A DNA stretch of 64,000 bases from Sutcliffiella horikoshii (GTDB lineage: Bacteria; Bacillota; Bacilli; Bacillales; Bacillaceae_I): positions 2,744,666 through 2,808,665 of the forward strand of contig KV440964.1 in assembly GCA_001636495.1 (NCBI GenBank), in the 5' to 3' direction. Below the pieces are notes generated by a model. The model ran no database searches. It was given only the letters and a program-made list of their open reading frames with translations, and had not been told where the DNA came from. How positions within the stretch are numbered: position 1 is the first letter of the stretch; every line of letters begins with the position of its first letter. The translations under genes and the position numbers were made by a program. Positions 43,607 through 52,450 of this stretch are shown here, one piece after another.

Positions 43607-43741
43607 TTATTCTGCTGCTTTATTTAACATCTTTTCTTCTAAGCGATCTTCAATCTTACGAAGTGCCTCTTCGTCTTTCAACAAAAGCTGTTTGTTTTCC
43701 AATACTAGCTCTTCAAACGAACGTTTACGGATCCTTCTCAT
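43607..43741 (-). CDS. FbpB-family small basic protein
   Basis: 44 residues, begins MRRIRKRSFEELVLENKQLL and continues KDEEALRKIEDRLEEKM. This is the pattern of the FbpB family of small basic proteins. In B. subtilis FbpB helps the FsrA RNA in the iron-sparing response. A GGTGAG ribosome site precedes the ATG. No clear Fur box was found upstream, so an iron role is only suggested by family. Confidence 0.75.
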   Translation of the reverse strand: MRRIRKRSFEELVLENKQLLLKDEEALRKIEDRLEEKMLNKAAE

Positions 43742-44018
43742 CGTCTCACCTACTTTTTTATTATCGTAATAGTATTAATGTCCAAAATACTCTAAAATTA
43801 TGATAACTTTCTGGGGAATTAATTAAAATTTCATGAAAATTAGAAGATATTAGTTCTACGAAGCTAATACGGACGTTTATTTAATGATTATATATCCGAA
43901 TTTTGAAAATTAAAAACTGGAATATATATCCTAAAAAACCGAATATGCGTTCTTGTTTTCACAAAGAATGTACGGTACAATTTAAAGGTGAGAATATTCT
44001 AAAAAGTGAGGGTTATTT

Positions 44019-44477
44019 ATGACATTGTCTACTTCCGTTTATCAAACGTATGATAGTAATATGCAGTTCTTTCAAGCATTGATAGAAAAAAATGAAACAG
44101 AATTAATCAGTCCAATTTCAAATGGTAAATGGTCAATAAAAGAAATTATTGGCCATATTTATTACTGGGATCTTTACCTGTTGGAGAACATGGTCCCTGA
44201 AATGAAAGAGAACGGTGTTTTACCAGACTTTCCAGACCATGATTCTTATAACGAAAAAGCCATCCGTTCTATAGGAAGTTTTACAAATACCAATGACCTT
44301 ATAGAGGAATTTGTTATCACCAGGAAGAAATTAATAAACAAGATGGAGGATATGGATCAAGGAATCCGTTTCACTATTGGGAAAAAAAAACGTATATTCA
44401 CTCCTGAATCATTTTTGAAAATGTTTGAGGGTCACGATAAACACCACATGAAACAGATTGAAAACCGATTTATTTGA
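44019..44477 (+). CDS. DinB-family (four-helix bundle) protein
   Basis: 152 residues. The DinB/YfiT metal-binding pattern is visible: SIKEIIGHIYYWD early, and the final helix FEGHDKHHMKQIENRF with closely spaced histidines. Members of this superfamily include bacillithiol-dependent transferases and DNA-damage-induced proteins; the specific role is unknown. Its stop precedes the DUF1287 gene by 14 bp, so they may be co-transcribed. Confidence 0.8.
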   Translation: MTLSTSVYQTYDSNMQFFQALIEKNETELISPISNGKWSIKEIIGHIYYWDLYLLENMVPEMKENGVLPDFPDHDSYNEKAIRSIGSFTNTNDLIEEFVITRKKLINKMEDMDQGIRFTIGKKKRIFTPESFLKMFEGHDKHHMKQIENRFI

Positions 44478-44491
44478 TCTGGAGGTCCAAA

Positions 44492-45187
44492 ATGAAAAAG
44501 AAAGCTTGGAAATTTATTTTGTTTACCTTAACCCTCCTGCTTTGCTTTTCTTATATATTTAGGGATGGAATTATCCTAGATTATTTAGGTCTTAATGTAT
44601 CGATGCCTTTTACAAAAAAAATGGAGGTTCCTTCTACTGTAACTGAGACTGATCATAATAAAAATGGCATCCCAGACCACCTTGATATAGTTCTCACTGC
44701 AAGAAAAGAAGTGGAGCAGCGGACGCCTTACAAAAGTGTGTATTATGATGGCGGCTATCCACCTGATACAGAAGGGGTCTGTACAGATGTAGTCTGGCGT
44801 GGACTATTGGGAGCGGGGATAATTCTAAAAGACCTTATGGATGTAGACATTAAGGAAAACACGGATCTATATCCAAGAGTTGGCGGTACTCCTGACCCAA
44901 ATATTGATTTTAGGCGTGTACCTAATCAATCGGTGTTCTTCGAACGGTTTGCGGAGCCTTTAACAAAGGAGATTATTGTGGGAAATGCGGAAAATCTACA
45001 GCAATGGCAACCAGGTGATATCGTGGTGTTCCTTGGAGGGGATTATGATCATGTTGGGATCGTATCGGACAAACGTACAAAAGATGGCATCCCTTACCTT
45101 ATTCACAACACTTACCCATTTGCTTCCGAAATAAAACTTACCTCCTTCTCCTCTCCAATCACTGGACATTACCGCTGGAAATATTAA
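44492..45187 (+). CDS. DUF1287 exported protein
   Basis: 231 residues with an N-terminal signal or anchor (KFILFTLTLLLCFSYIF). The body carries KSVYYDGGYPPDTEGVCTDV and WQPGDIVVFLGG then YDHVGIVSD, with Cys and His spaced as in NlpC/P60-like peptidases. This is the DUF1287 family. It is likely an exported cell-wall-related hydrolase, but this is inference. TGGAGG lies 6 nt before the ATG; the frame from 44474 lacks a site. Confidence 0.78.
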   Translation: MKKKAWKFILFTLTLLLCFSYIFRDGIILDYLGLNVSMPFTKKMEVPSTVTETDHNKNGIPDHLDIVLTARKEVEQRTPYKSVYYDGGYPPDTEGVCTDVVWRGLLGAGIILKDLMDVDIKENTDLYPRVGGTPDPNIDFRRVPNQSVFFERFAEPLTKEIIVGNAENLQQWQPGDIVVFLGGDYDHVGIVSDKRTKDGIPYLIHNTYPFASEIKLTSFSSPITGHYRWKY

Positions 45188-45224
45188 AAGGATTCCAAAT
45201 CACCAATTGGAATCCTTTTGTTTT
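45188..45224. terminator. Bidirectional terminator between DUF1287 gene and yneN
   Basis: AAAAGGATTCCAA pairs with TTGGAATCCTTTT over 13 bp around a short loop. T-runs flank it on both strands. Confidence 0.85.
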
Positions 45225-45226
45225 GC

Positions 45227-45733
45227 TTAATTCATTTTTCCAACCTGTTCTTCCATCAACTCGTATGTCATAGGCCCAAGGTGCATATAAGAAATCACAC
45301 CTTCAGAATCGATGAAAAAAGTAGAAGGCATTGTCATTACCTGGTAATGCCTGAAAACACCTTCATCATCTAAAAGAATCGGAAACGTATAACCACCTTC
45401 TTCTACATACTCTTGAACCGTTTCAAGATCAGGCTCCCGGTCAGTCAAATTCACTGCTAACATGACGACATCCTCATTTTCGATGTGATATTTCTGCATC
45501 TCCGGCATCTCAGCACGGCACGGCCCACACCAGGTCGCCCAGAAATTCACAATCACTTTCTTCCCTTCGTAATCAGAAAGCTTTGCCGTGCTTCCATCTA
45601 AAGTCCTCAGTTCAAAGTCTCTTGCTTTATCTCCAGGTTGCGTGCCTACATCCGGATCTTTTTCCCCGAACACTTGGAATATAGCGTAGCCACTTAGAGC
45701 GACAAGAAATACAATAGCTATTATTTTTTTCAT
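45227..45733 (-). CDS. yneN: TlpA/ResA-like thiol-disulfide oxidoreductase YneN
   Basis: 168 residues. A signal anchor (IIAIVFLVALSGYAIFQVF) is followed by a thioredoxin-fold domain with NFWATWCGPCRAEMPEMQ, the CxxC active site, and the cis-Pro loop TMPSTFFIDSEG. It is an extracytoplasmic redox protein like ResA or YneN. It follows a small membrane-protein gene after 14 bp. The position next to citB is that of yneN in B. subtilis. Confidence 0.87.
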   Translation of the reverse strand: MKKIIAIVFLVALSGYAIFQVFGEKDPDVGTQPGDKARDFELRTLDGSTAKLSDYEGKKVIVNFWATWCGPCRAEMPEMQKYHIENEDVVMLAVNLTDREPDLETVQEYVEEGGYTFPILLDDEGVFRHYQVMTMPSTFFIDSEGVISYMHLGPMTYELMEEQVGKMN

Positions 45734-45747
45734 CTACTATCCCACCT

Positions 45748-46152
45748 TTATAAAATGGCCAAAATTCCATAATATCCAGCAATGACAATTAGAATACTTG
45801 GAACAATGATAATCGTTGCGGTCTTAATATGTATGTTCGATTGATGGAACTTCCAATATAAAAAAAGGATGGTTCCAATCGTTGCAAGGTAAGCCCCATT
45901 CGTTCCCCCAGTAAAAAACAGTAATCCATAGGGATTTGTCCAAATGATGGATGGCCTGAAAATAATAATACTAAACTTGAATACGACTATCCACAATAAC
46001 ATTCCGGATGTTAAGTGATTTTCCACTGTCTTTAAGGTTTCAGGCTTGTTCCTAAGGTACATGGATATATATAAATATGCAAGTAAGCATGAAAAAAGAA
46101 GAACTATATAGGACTTCTTTAAAAGCAGCGGACCTATTTGAATGGCTTCCAT
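45748..46152 (-). CDS. Four-helix membrane protein in operon with yneN
   Basis: 134 residues with four hydrophobic helices, for example SYIVLLFSCLLAYLYISMYL and ATIIIVPSILIVIAGYYGIL. There are no cysteines of the CcdA kind. I recognise no family. Its close linkage to the redox protein yneN suggests a membrane partner or electron donor, but nothing in the sequence proves it. Confidence 0.7.
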   Translation of the reverse strand: MEAIQIGPLLLKKSYIVLLFSCLLAYLYISMYLRNKPETLKTVENHLTSGMLLWIVVFKFSIIIFRPSIIWTNPYGLLFFTGGTNGAYLATIGTILFLYWKFHQSNIHIKTATIIIVPSILIVIAGYYGILAIL

Positions 46153-46250
46153 CCCGGTTCTCCTTTGCTTGTTGATAATTTCATTTAATCATAAATGAAT
46201 TAACTTTTTATCAATACCTTTGTCTATTTTATAACAGTTTTAAGCTAAAG

Positions 46251-46284
46251 AAAAAGCTGGCCTCTATTGAGACCAGCTTTTCAT
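46251..46284 (-). terminator. Terminator of acnA
   Basis: AAAGCTGG at 46253-46260 pairs with CCAGCTTT at 46273-46280. On the minus strand TTTTTCTTTAG follows. Confidence 0.85.
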
Positions 46285-46292
46285 AAATATAA

Positions 46293-48998
46293 TTACGCTT
46301 TTAGCTTGTCGCGCAATACCATACGCAGGATACCACCGTGACGGTAGTAATCGATTTCCACTTCGCTATCGAAACGAACTAGTGCTTCAAACTCTTTCTT
46401 GTTGCCTTCTTCGTCTGTAGCAGTAACTTTAACAAAGTCACGTGGTTTAACTGTTTCATCAACAGCTACTTCAAACGTTTCTTTACCAGTTAAGCCAAGT
46501 ACTTCAGCACTTTCGCCATCTTTGAACTGTAAAGGTAATACTCCCATTAGAACAAGGTTACTACGGTGGATTCTTTCGAAACTTTCCGCGATAACTGTTT
46601 TTATTCCAAGTAGGTTTGTTCCTTTAGCAGCCCAGTCACGGGAGCTTCCCATACCATAGTCTTTACCGGCGATGACCATAAGGCCTGTGCCTTCTTCTTT
46701 GTACTTCATGCATGCATCATAGATGGACATTACATCGCCAGTAGGCCAGTAAGTCGTCCAGCCGCCTTCTGTACCTGGAGCGACTTGGTTACGGATACGG
46801 ATGTTTGCAAACGTACCACGCATCATTACTTCATGGTTTCCACGACGAGAACCATAAGAGTTAAACTCACGAGGAGTTACACCGTTCGCTTGTAGGTATT
46901 TACCTGCAGGCGTATCTTTTCCGATAGAACCAGCTGGAGAGATGTGATCTGTTGTTACAGAATCAGCAAATTTTCCAACTACACGTAGACCTGAAAGTGG
47001 TTCTACTGTACCTGCTTCAGCAGTTAACCCTTCAAAGAATGGTGGGTTTTGAATGTACGTGGAATCATTATCCCATGAGTACAATGCTTCATCAGAAGTT
47101 TGGATTTCATTCCAGCGCTTATTGTCATCGAATACGTGCTCATATTCTCTGCGGAATAGTTCTGGAGTTACCGTTGATTTAACAACTTCTTTAACTTCTG
47201 TCATGGACGGCCAGATATCCTTGAAGAATACATCGTTGCCGTCTTTGTCTTTTCCAATGACATCGTTTTGAAGATCAACGTCCACATTACCAGCAAGTGC
47301 ATATGCCACAACAAGTGGTGGAGATGCAAGGTAGTTACCTTTTACAAGTGGGTGGATACGTCCTTCAAAGTTACGGTTACCAGAAAGTACAGAAGTTACA
47401 AGCAAGTCATTTTCTGCTACTGCTTCTTCGATTTCGTCTGCTAGTGGACCGGAGTTACCGATACATGTTGCACAACCGTAACCTACGATGTTAAATCCTA
47501 GTTGGTCTAGATATGGTTGAAGTCCGGAATCGTGTAGGTATCCTGTTACAACCTTTGAACCAGGCGCTAAGGATGTTTTCACGAAACTTGGTACTTCCAA
47601 TCCTAATTCCACCGCTTTTTTCGCAACTAAACCAGCAGCGATCAATACGTATGGATTGGATGTATTTGTACAGGAAGTAATGGATGCAATCGCAATAGAT
47701 CCTGTTTTCATCGTTGTTTTCTCACCGGAAGCCAATGACACTTCTACTTCTTTACTGATGTCAGTAGGAGTCAGACCATAGCCTTGGTTCCCTTGAGGAG
47801 CAACTAACGCATTGCGGAATGTTTCCTGCATCATGGATAGTGGCACAAGGTCTTGTGGACGTTTAGGTCCAGAAAGGTTCGGTTCGATAGCTCCAAGATC
47901 GATTTCTACTACATCTGTGTAGATAGGATCAGCATCAGGGCTGAAGAATAATCCGTTTGCTTTAGAATACTCTTCTACTAATTTGATTTGCTCTTCACTG
48001 CGACCTGTTAAGCGCATGTAATCAAGAGACTCTTCATCAACCGGGAAGAATCCACAAGTAGCTCCATATTCAGGTGCCATGTTGGCAATTGTTGCACGGT
48101 CAGCTAGTGGCAATTCAGATACACCAGGGCCGAAGAACTCCACGAACTTACCTACCACACCATGTTTACGCAATACTTGCGTAACTTTTAATGCTAAATC
48201 AGTTGCAGTTGTTCCATTTGGCATTGATCCTGTAAGTTTAACCCCTACAACCTCAGGAACTGGGAAATATGAAGGTTGACCAAGCATTCCTGCCTCTGCT
48301 TCAATTCCACCTACACCCCAACCAAGAACACCGATACCGTTGATCATAGTTGTATGGGAGTCTGTTCCAACAAGCGTGTCAGGGAATGCTAAGTATTCGC
48401 CATTCTCTTCTACAGCGTGAACAACATTTGCTAAGTACTCCAAGTTAACTTGGTGAACGATACCAGTTGCAGGTGGAACTGCACGGTAGTTGTCAAATGA
48501 TTTCTTCGCCCAGCTTAGGAACTTGTAACGCTCTGCATTACGTTCGAACTCAAGCTTCATGTTGAAGTCTAAAGAGTCAGCCGTACCAGCTTTATCAACT
48601 TGTACAGAGTGGTCAATTACAAGATCAACCGGGATTTCAGGATTGATTTTTTGAGGATCTCCACCAACATCAGCCATTGCTTTACGTAAAGATGCAAGGT
48701 CAACTACTGCTGGAACTCCTGTGAAGTCTTGAAGAATGACACGAGAAGGCTTGAATGGTACATCCACGTCCTTCTGCTGGTCTGTTCCCCATTTTGCTAA
48801 GTTTTCCACGTGCTCTTTTGTGATTACACGGCCGTCTACTTGGCGTAGAACGGATTCTAATAATACTTTAATGGAGTATGGTAAACGTGACACGTTACCA
48901 ATGTTTGCTTTTTCAAGCGCTTGCAAAGAATAGTAATGATACGTTTTGCCGTTCACATCAAAAGACGTGCGGGCATTAAAAACATCTTGCTTCGTCAT
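46293..48998 (-). CDS. acnA: Aconitate hydratase
   Basis: 901 residues, the full length of the AcnA/IRP type. Cluster-binding cysteines are in [11 protein letters not shown] and [14 protein letters not shown]. Substrate residues include [20 protein letters not shown] and the C-terminal swivel [16 protein letters not shown]. It isomerises citrate to isocitrate; in B. subtilis (citB) it also binds iron-responsive RNA when iron is low. It is divergent from sspO as in B. subtilis. CcpC, CcpA and CodY control it there; only a cre-like site is visible here. Confidence 0.96.
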   Translation of the reverse strand: MTKQDVFNARTSFDVNGKTYHYYSLQALEKANIGNVSRLPYSIKVLLESVLRQVDGRVITKEHVENLAKWGTDQQKDVDVPFKPSRVILQDFTGVPAVVDLASLRKAMADVGGDPQKINPEIPVDLVIDHSVQVDKAGTADSLDFNMKLEFERNAERYKFLSWAKKSFDNYRAVPPATGIVHQVNLEYLANVVHAVEENGEYLAFPDTLVGTDSHTTMINGIGVLGWGVGGIEAEAGMLGQPSYFPVPEVVGVKLTGSMPNGTTATDLALKVTQVLRKHGVVGKFVEFFGPGVSELPLADRATIANMAPEYGATCGFFPVDEESLDYMRLTGRSEEQIKLVEEYSKANGLFFSPDADPIYTDVVEIDLGAIEPNLSGPKRPQDLVPLSMMQETFRNALVAPQGNQGYGLTPTDISKEVEVSLASGEKTTMKTGSIAIASITSCTNTSNPYVLIAAGLVAKKAVELGLEVPSFVKTSLAPGSKVVTGYLHDSGLQPYLDQLGFNIVGYGCATCIGNSGPLADEIEEAVAENDLLVTSVLSGNRNFEGRIHPLVKGNYLASPPLVVAYALAGNVDVDLQNDVIGKDKDGNDVFFKDIWPSMTEVKEVVKSTVTPELFRREYEHVFDDNKRWNEIQTSDEALYSWDNDSTYIQNPPFFEGLTAEAGTVEPLSGLRVVGKFADSVTTDHISPAGSIGKDTPAGKYLQANGVTPREFNSYGSRRGNHEVMMRGTFANIRIRNQVAPGTEGGWTTYWPTGDVMSIYDACMKYKEEGTGLMVIAGKDYGMGSSRDWAAKGTNLLGIKTVIAESFERIHRSNLVLMGVLPLQFKDGESAEVLGLTGKETFEVAVDETVKPRDFVKVTATDEEGNKKEFEALVRFDSEVEIDYYRHGGILRMVLRDKLKA

Positions 48999-49082
48999 AT
49001 GTATTACCCCCTGCTACTCATAGTTTAATAGGACCTCGCTATGAACAATTAATAGGCATTGAAAAACAAGCTTTCTTTTAAA

Positions 49083-49098
49083 TGGAAAGCGTTTGCGA
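49083..49098. promoter_or_regulatory. cre-like site upstream of acnA
   Basis: TGGAAAGCGTTTGCGA, about 85 bp before the acnA start, matches the core of the CcpA cre pattern (AAGCGTTT) with mismatches at the edges. Catabolite repression of citB is known in B. subtilis. Function here is inference. Confidence 0.4.
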
Positions 49099-49294
49099 AT
49101 GTTTTTCTTTGAGACAATTTCCGAGTTGTTTCTCCCACCGAATAGTCCTTACAATATTATCTTAATACAACATTTCTCATAAGTAAATATCAATAAAGTT
49201 ATCAAATCACATAAGTTACACTTATCTTTCATAATATTCCACAAATACATGCTGTTGAAACCTCAGGAGAAACTAAAAATGGAGGTGAAGCAAA

Positions 49295-49444
49295 GTGGCA
49301 AAAAGAAAATCGAACCATGTCATTGAAGGTATGAACAGTGCCAGTGGGCAAGGAATTGGTGCAGGGTACAATGAAGAGTTATCCAATGAACCTTTGACAG
49401 AAGCTCAGAAGCAAAATAATAAGAAGCGTAAGAAAAATCAGTAG
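49295..49444 (+). CDS. sspO: Small acid-soluble spore protein SspO
   Basis: 49 residues. It starts [20 protein letters not shown] and ends [14 protein letters not shown], which matches SspO (CotK) of B. subtilis. It is a minor spore-core protein. GTG start with GGAGGTG 8 nt upstream. In B. subtilis sspO lies divergent from citB and is followed by sspP; here a 1-kb stretch with a repeat array and another gene separates the two. Confidence 0.9.
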   Translation: MAKRKSNHVIEGMNSASGQGIGAGYNEELSNEPLTEAQKQNNKKRKKNQ

Positions 49445-49465
49445 ATGGATTTGCAGTTTTTATTG

Positions 49466-49500
49466 AGCGGGTAGGGTGGCCTGCCTGCTCTTAAGTTATC
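49466..49500 (+). terminator. Hairpin downstream of sspO
   Basis: GAGCGGGTAGG pairs with CCTGCCTGCTC over 11 bp with two G-U pairs. The T-run is weak (TTAAGTTATC). Confidence 0.5.
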
Positions 49501-49678
49501 CGGAAACAGTAAAAGTCGGTTGGGGACTCTTTCCGGACAAAACAACTCATTTCAAGTACAGATACGATCAAAACTGAAGGCATTTCAGTAAAAAGTGGCA
49601 CTAGTAAGTTTAAAATGGAGATTTTAACCCTTAAAAGAGCTTGAACAAAATACCCCATATAGGTATATCGAAGGGTAA

Positions 49679-49806
49679 TTCAGCGGTTCTCATACTAATT
49701 CAGCGTTTTTGGAGATTATTCCAGCAGAAATATAAATATTTCAGCGAAAATCCCATCATTCCAGCGATTCTTAAATACATTCCAGCGAAGAAGAGAATCC
49801 AGTGTA
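49679..49806. repeat. Array C: six to seven 20-21 bp degenerate repeats
   Basis: CAGCG (once CAGCA) preceded by TT or TTC occurs at 49681, 49701, 49722, 49742, 49762 and 49783, with a decayed CAGTG at 49800. The steps are 20, 21, 20, 20 and 21 bp. Only ATTC(C)AGCG is constant and the other 12-13 bases vary. It lies between sspO and a convergent 88-aa gene. Open frames across it have no ribosome site. It has the same architecture as the arrays at 11.17 and 22.15 kb with a different core. Confidence 0.75.
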
Positions 49807-50039
49807 CGGAAAAGGTTCATATACCCCCTCCAGTCGTTCCAGAAGCCTCTTTCACGCAACGCACAAAACAGATTTACCGTCTCCCGTTTACTTTTCCGAA
49901 TTCCCCATTAACCCATTCCAAATATGCCTGCTCGGAGCTCCTCCCTACTGATTGAGTGCCACTCCCAACAAGCTTTCCAACTAAAAAAGCCACTCTAAAA
50001 CCTACAATTCCGGTTAAAGACTGGCTCTTCTTCTGTCTC
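49807..50039. other. Gene-free stretch between array C and the 88-aa gene
   Basis: About 230 bp without a supported gene. Open frames exist on both strands but none has a ribosome site or recognisable product. No clear terminator for the convergent minus-strand gene was seen. Confidence 0.35.
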
Positions 50040-50306
50040 CTATTCCAACGTATTTCCTTCACCTTGTTGCATCAACCTTTGCAAGTCCGCTTGAAATTGC
50101 ATCAATTGCGGACGTTGGGTTTCAGAAGCAACTTCAAGTGCATTGTTGATCTGCTCCATCGCTTCGTTCACTTCGTTTTCCAATCGCTTGAAATCGTGAC
50201 CGTAATTCGGGTCATTTCTCACAATCGCTTCGTATACATCTCTTGCCTGTTCTGTTCCTTGCTGGGCCGCCTGAAAAGCTTGCTGTTTGTCTTTATGATA
50301 TGGCAT
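50040..50306 (-). CDS. Hypothetical helical protein (88 aa)
   Basis: A polar, helix-rich protein: MPYHKDKQQAFQAAQQGTEQ, then a long helix to RLMQQGEGNTLE. There is no membrane segment. Its build recalls small spore-associated Bacillus proteins of the DUF2524 kind, but I cannot assign it. The frame extends to 50324; the ATG at 50306 has AAGGAGCG 7 nt upstream. It lies divergent from sspP, which may hint at sporulation expression. Confidence 0.65.
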   Translation of the reverse strand: MPYHKDKQQAFQAAQQGTEQARDVYEAIVRNDPNYGHDFKRLENEVNEAMEQINNALEVASETQRPQLMQFQADLQRLMQQGEGNTLE

Positions 50307-50441
50307 CTGGTTTCGCTCCTTCAAATCAATGTAAATAATAGCTCTACCTATACTGCCCGTTTTTAAGAAAAATATACCTTAGACAGTGGAGCATAAACCT
50401 GTTCCTTTTTCAAAAACTAAAGGTAAAGGAGGAGATACACT

Positions 50442-50585
50442 ATGAACAAAAACAGCCATAAAGACATGGTAAGAAACCAGCCTAAAGATAGTCAATCCGG
50501 CCAACCCGCACCTTTAAGCGGATCTCATAAAGTGAAAAACCGTCAGCACACCCGACAAAAGCATAATTCTAGTCACGACATGTAA
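50442..50585 (+). CDS. sspP: Small acid-soluble spore protein SspP
   Basis: 47 residues. It ends [22 protein letters not shown], which is the conserved C-terminus of SspP (CotL) of B. subtilis; the middle [11 protein letters not shown] also fits. AAAGGAGGAG lies before the ATG. It is a minor spore-core protein. Its last 17 bp overlap the 3' end of selA, which runs in the opposite direction. Confidence 0.88.
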   Translation: MNKNSHKDMVRNQPKDSQSGQPAPLSGSHKVKNRQHTRQKHNSSHDM

Positions 50586-51966
50586 GTTCAATTTTACGAA
50601 ATGCTTCTACAAGTTTTGGTATCTCCCCATGTGTGATTGTCCTGAAATCCAGAATCACATGCTGATCCTGGATCCGGACTACCACACTTGGGGTCCCTTT
50701 TCTTAACTTATCTGCTAATGACTGTGCAGTAAGATTATTTGAATGCACTTTTATTGCAATAGATGGTATGGTAACATCCGGCATTGTACCACCGCCTACC
50801 ATCGATTCCACTTCTATGATCTCCCACTCGAATATTTCCTGTTCACCAATACAATCGAGGAATTTAATTGCTTTTTCTTTAACCTCTTCCTCAGATAGTA
50901 ACATGTCTCTTACCGTTGGGATGTCTTTTGCTTTGTTCAGCGCATAGGCTTGTAGCGTGGCCTCTAGCGCAGCAAAGCTCATTTTATCCACTCTCAGCAC
51001 CCGGGCAAGCTGGTGCTTTTTCAGCTTCTCGATATATTCCTTTTTTCCGGCTATGATACCGGCCTGTGGGCCACCCAACAATTTATCACCGCTAAACGAA
51101 ACGATATCCACACCCGTCTTTAACACATTCTGTACAACCGGCTCCTCGCCAATCCCCATTTGGGTAAAATCGTACAGAACTCCGCTTCCCAAATCCTCAT
51201 AGACGATTAGTTCTTCTCTTCCTTCTTTTAAGGAGACAAGCTGCTCGGTTGAAACAGCTTGGGTAAAGCCGATTGTTTTAAAATTGCTTGTATGTACCTT
51301 GAGCACCATGGCCGTCTCATCCGCCAAAGCTTCGTAGTAGTCTCGCAGATGTGTTTTATTGGTAGTACCGACCTCCACGAGCTTAGCACCGCTCTCTTCC
51401 ATGATGGAACTTATACGAAAAGATCCACCAATTTCCACTAACTGACCTCTTGAAACAATGACTTCTTTCCCCTTGCCAAAGGTATTCAGAATAAAAAACA
51501 CTGCAGCTGCGTTGTTGTTCACTACCATCGCCGCTTCCGCTCCTGTCACCTCTTTAATTAAGTCCTCCACTATGTCGTGCCTGGATCCTCGCTTGCCTGA
51601 ATCAATATCAAATTCCAAATTGGAATAATTGGATGCCACTTCCACGACCCTGTCAATTGCCTCTCGGCTGAGCCTTGCACGTCCTAAATTTGTATGTAAA
51701 ATCGTACCTGTAGCATTGATAACAGGTAGAAGGCAAGGTTTTCTTTTTCTTTTTAAGAGCTCTTCAGTTTCAGACCATATTCTAGATGGTAAGTCAGTGC
51801 CATCCATTTTCCCCTTTAAAATGTCTCTTCTTACGGTATCTAAGGATATCCTCAATAATCCGGTAAGAATGGCATGTTCCATATCGTATTTCTTGCTCAA
51901 TTGAAAAAAACGATGTTGTTTTTGCAATTCATGAATAGGGGGAATATTACGCAATAGTTCCTTCAT
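50569..51966 (-). CDS. selA: L-seryl-tRNA(Sec) selenium transferase
   Basis: 465 residues of the PLP-dependent SelA family. The N-terminus has [12 protein letters not shown]. The loop [20 protein letters not shown] and the PLP-lysine motif [18 protein letters not shown] are clear, and the C-terminus ends in the usual small domain. It converts seryl-tRNA(Sec) to selenocysteyl-tRNA(Sec) using selenophosphate. AAGGTG precedes the ATG. Its gene follows the selW-like gene on the minus strand, with a terminator hairpin between them. Confidence 0.95.
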   Translation of the reverse strand: MKELLRNIPPIHELQKQHRFFQLSKKYDMEHAILTGLLRISLDTVRRDILKGKMDGTDLPSRIWSETEELLKRKRKPCLLPVINATGTILHTNLGRARLSREAIDRVVEVASNYSNLEFDIDSGKRGSRHDIVEDLIKEVTGAEAAMVVNNNAAAVFFILNTFGKGKEVIVSRGQLVEIGGSFRISSIMEESGAKLVEVGTTNKTHLRDYYEALADETAMVLKVHTSNFKTIGFTQAVSTEQLVSLKEGREELIVYEDLGSGVLYDFTQMGIGEEPVVQNVLKTGVDIVSFSGDKLLGGPQAGIIAGKKEYIEKLKKHQLARVLRVDKMSFAALEATLQAYALNKAKDIPTVRDMLLSEEEVKEKAIKFLDCIGEQEIFEWEIIEVESMVGGGTMPDVTIPSIAIKVHSNNLTAQSLADKLRKGTPSVVVRIQDQHVILDFRTITHGEIPKLVEAFRKIELTCRD

Positions 51967-52020
51967 TTTTTCACCTTTTTCCGTGCAATCATGTTTCTAT
52001 TATAGCTTATCTAAAATGCA

Positions 52021-52046
52021 AAAGAGAAGGGTCTCCCCCTTCTCTC
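52021..52046 (-). terminator. Hairpin with T-run between the selW-like gene and selA
   Basis: On the minus strand GAGAAGGG pairs with CCCTTCTC around GGAGA, followed by TTTTGC. It begins right after the selW-like stop codon. It could be a full terminator or an attenuator that limits selA expression. Confidence 0.7.
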
Positions 52047-52286
52047 CTACTTGCTGTCCAATTGTGCAATGATGTCATCCGCTTTCGGAAACACACCTGT
52101 TTCTTTTTTCGAATAGATGGTTTCTCCGTTTACCGTCACTTCAAACTTCCCACCGGAGCTTGGAATTAGCTCCATGGACGAGATGTCGGTTCGGAAATGG
52201 TTGAAAAGTGATTCCGCGAAACTCGCGGCTTTTGGCGCGTAGTTTCACTGCATGCAAAATTCGATGGATACCTTGAAATTGCTCAT
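52047..52286 (-). CDS. SelW/Rdx-family selenoprotein with CxxU active site
   Basis: 79 residues, if the in-frame TGA at 52245-52247 (codon 14) is read as selenocysteine. The start reads MSNFKVSIEFCMQ-U-NYAPKA, giving the C-x-x-U redox motif of the SelW/Rdx family. The rest, IPSSGGKFEVTVNGETIYSK and KETGVFPKADDIIAQL, matches the conserved fold. AGGAGG precedes the ATG by 6 nt. A CCGCGA/TCGCGG hairpin starts 16 nt after the UGA with G first in its loop, as bacterial SECIS elements require. It lies next to selA and selD, which can supply Sec. The role is probably thiol redox. Confidence 0.88.
52214..52247 (-). promoter_or_regulatory. Candidate bacterial SECIS hairpin of the selW-like gene
   Basis: Minus-strand RNA: UGA at 52247-52245, then 16 nt, then CCGCGA paired with UCGCGG (6 bp) closing the loop GUU. 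Distance and the leading G of the loop fit SelB-dependent elements. Confidence 0.65.
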
Positions 52287-52450
52287 GATTTTTCCTCCTA
52301 TGCAAGTTGTTCACTACGATGACCAAGTTTTTCCTCACGGTCATTACTTTTATTGTAGTACAAACGTTAGTTTTTCGCAAAAGTCGGAATCTTTATTACT
52401 GGAAAACAAAGTGTTAGGAGAATATACTATGAAGACAGGGGGTGAGCCTA

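Noticed and set aside
43742-44018. Fur or PerR box upstream of the FbpB-like gene
   Set aside because: Only short ATGATAA-like fragments are present, too weak to call.
49641-49955. 104-aa ORF across array C
   Set aside because: No ribosome site and covers the degenerate repeat; composition unlike protein.
52141-52380. 79-aa minus-strand ORF overlapping the selW-like gene
   Set aside because: It is out of frame with the SelW-like protein, has no ribosome site and no family likeness.
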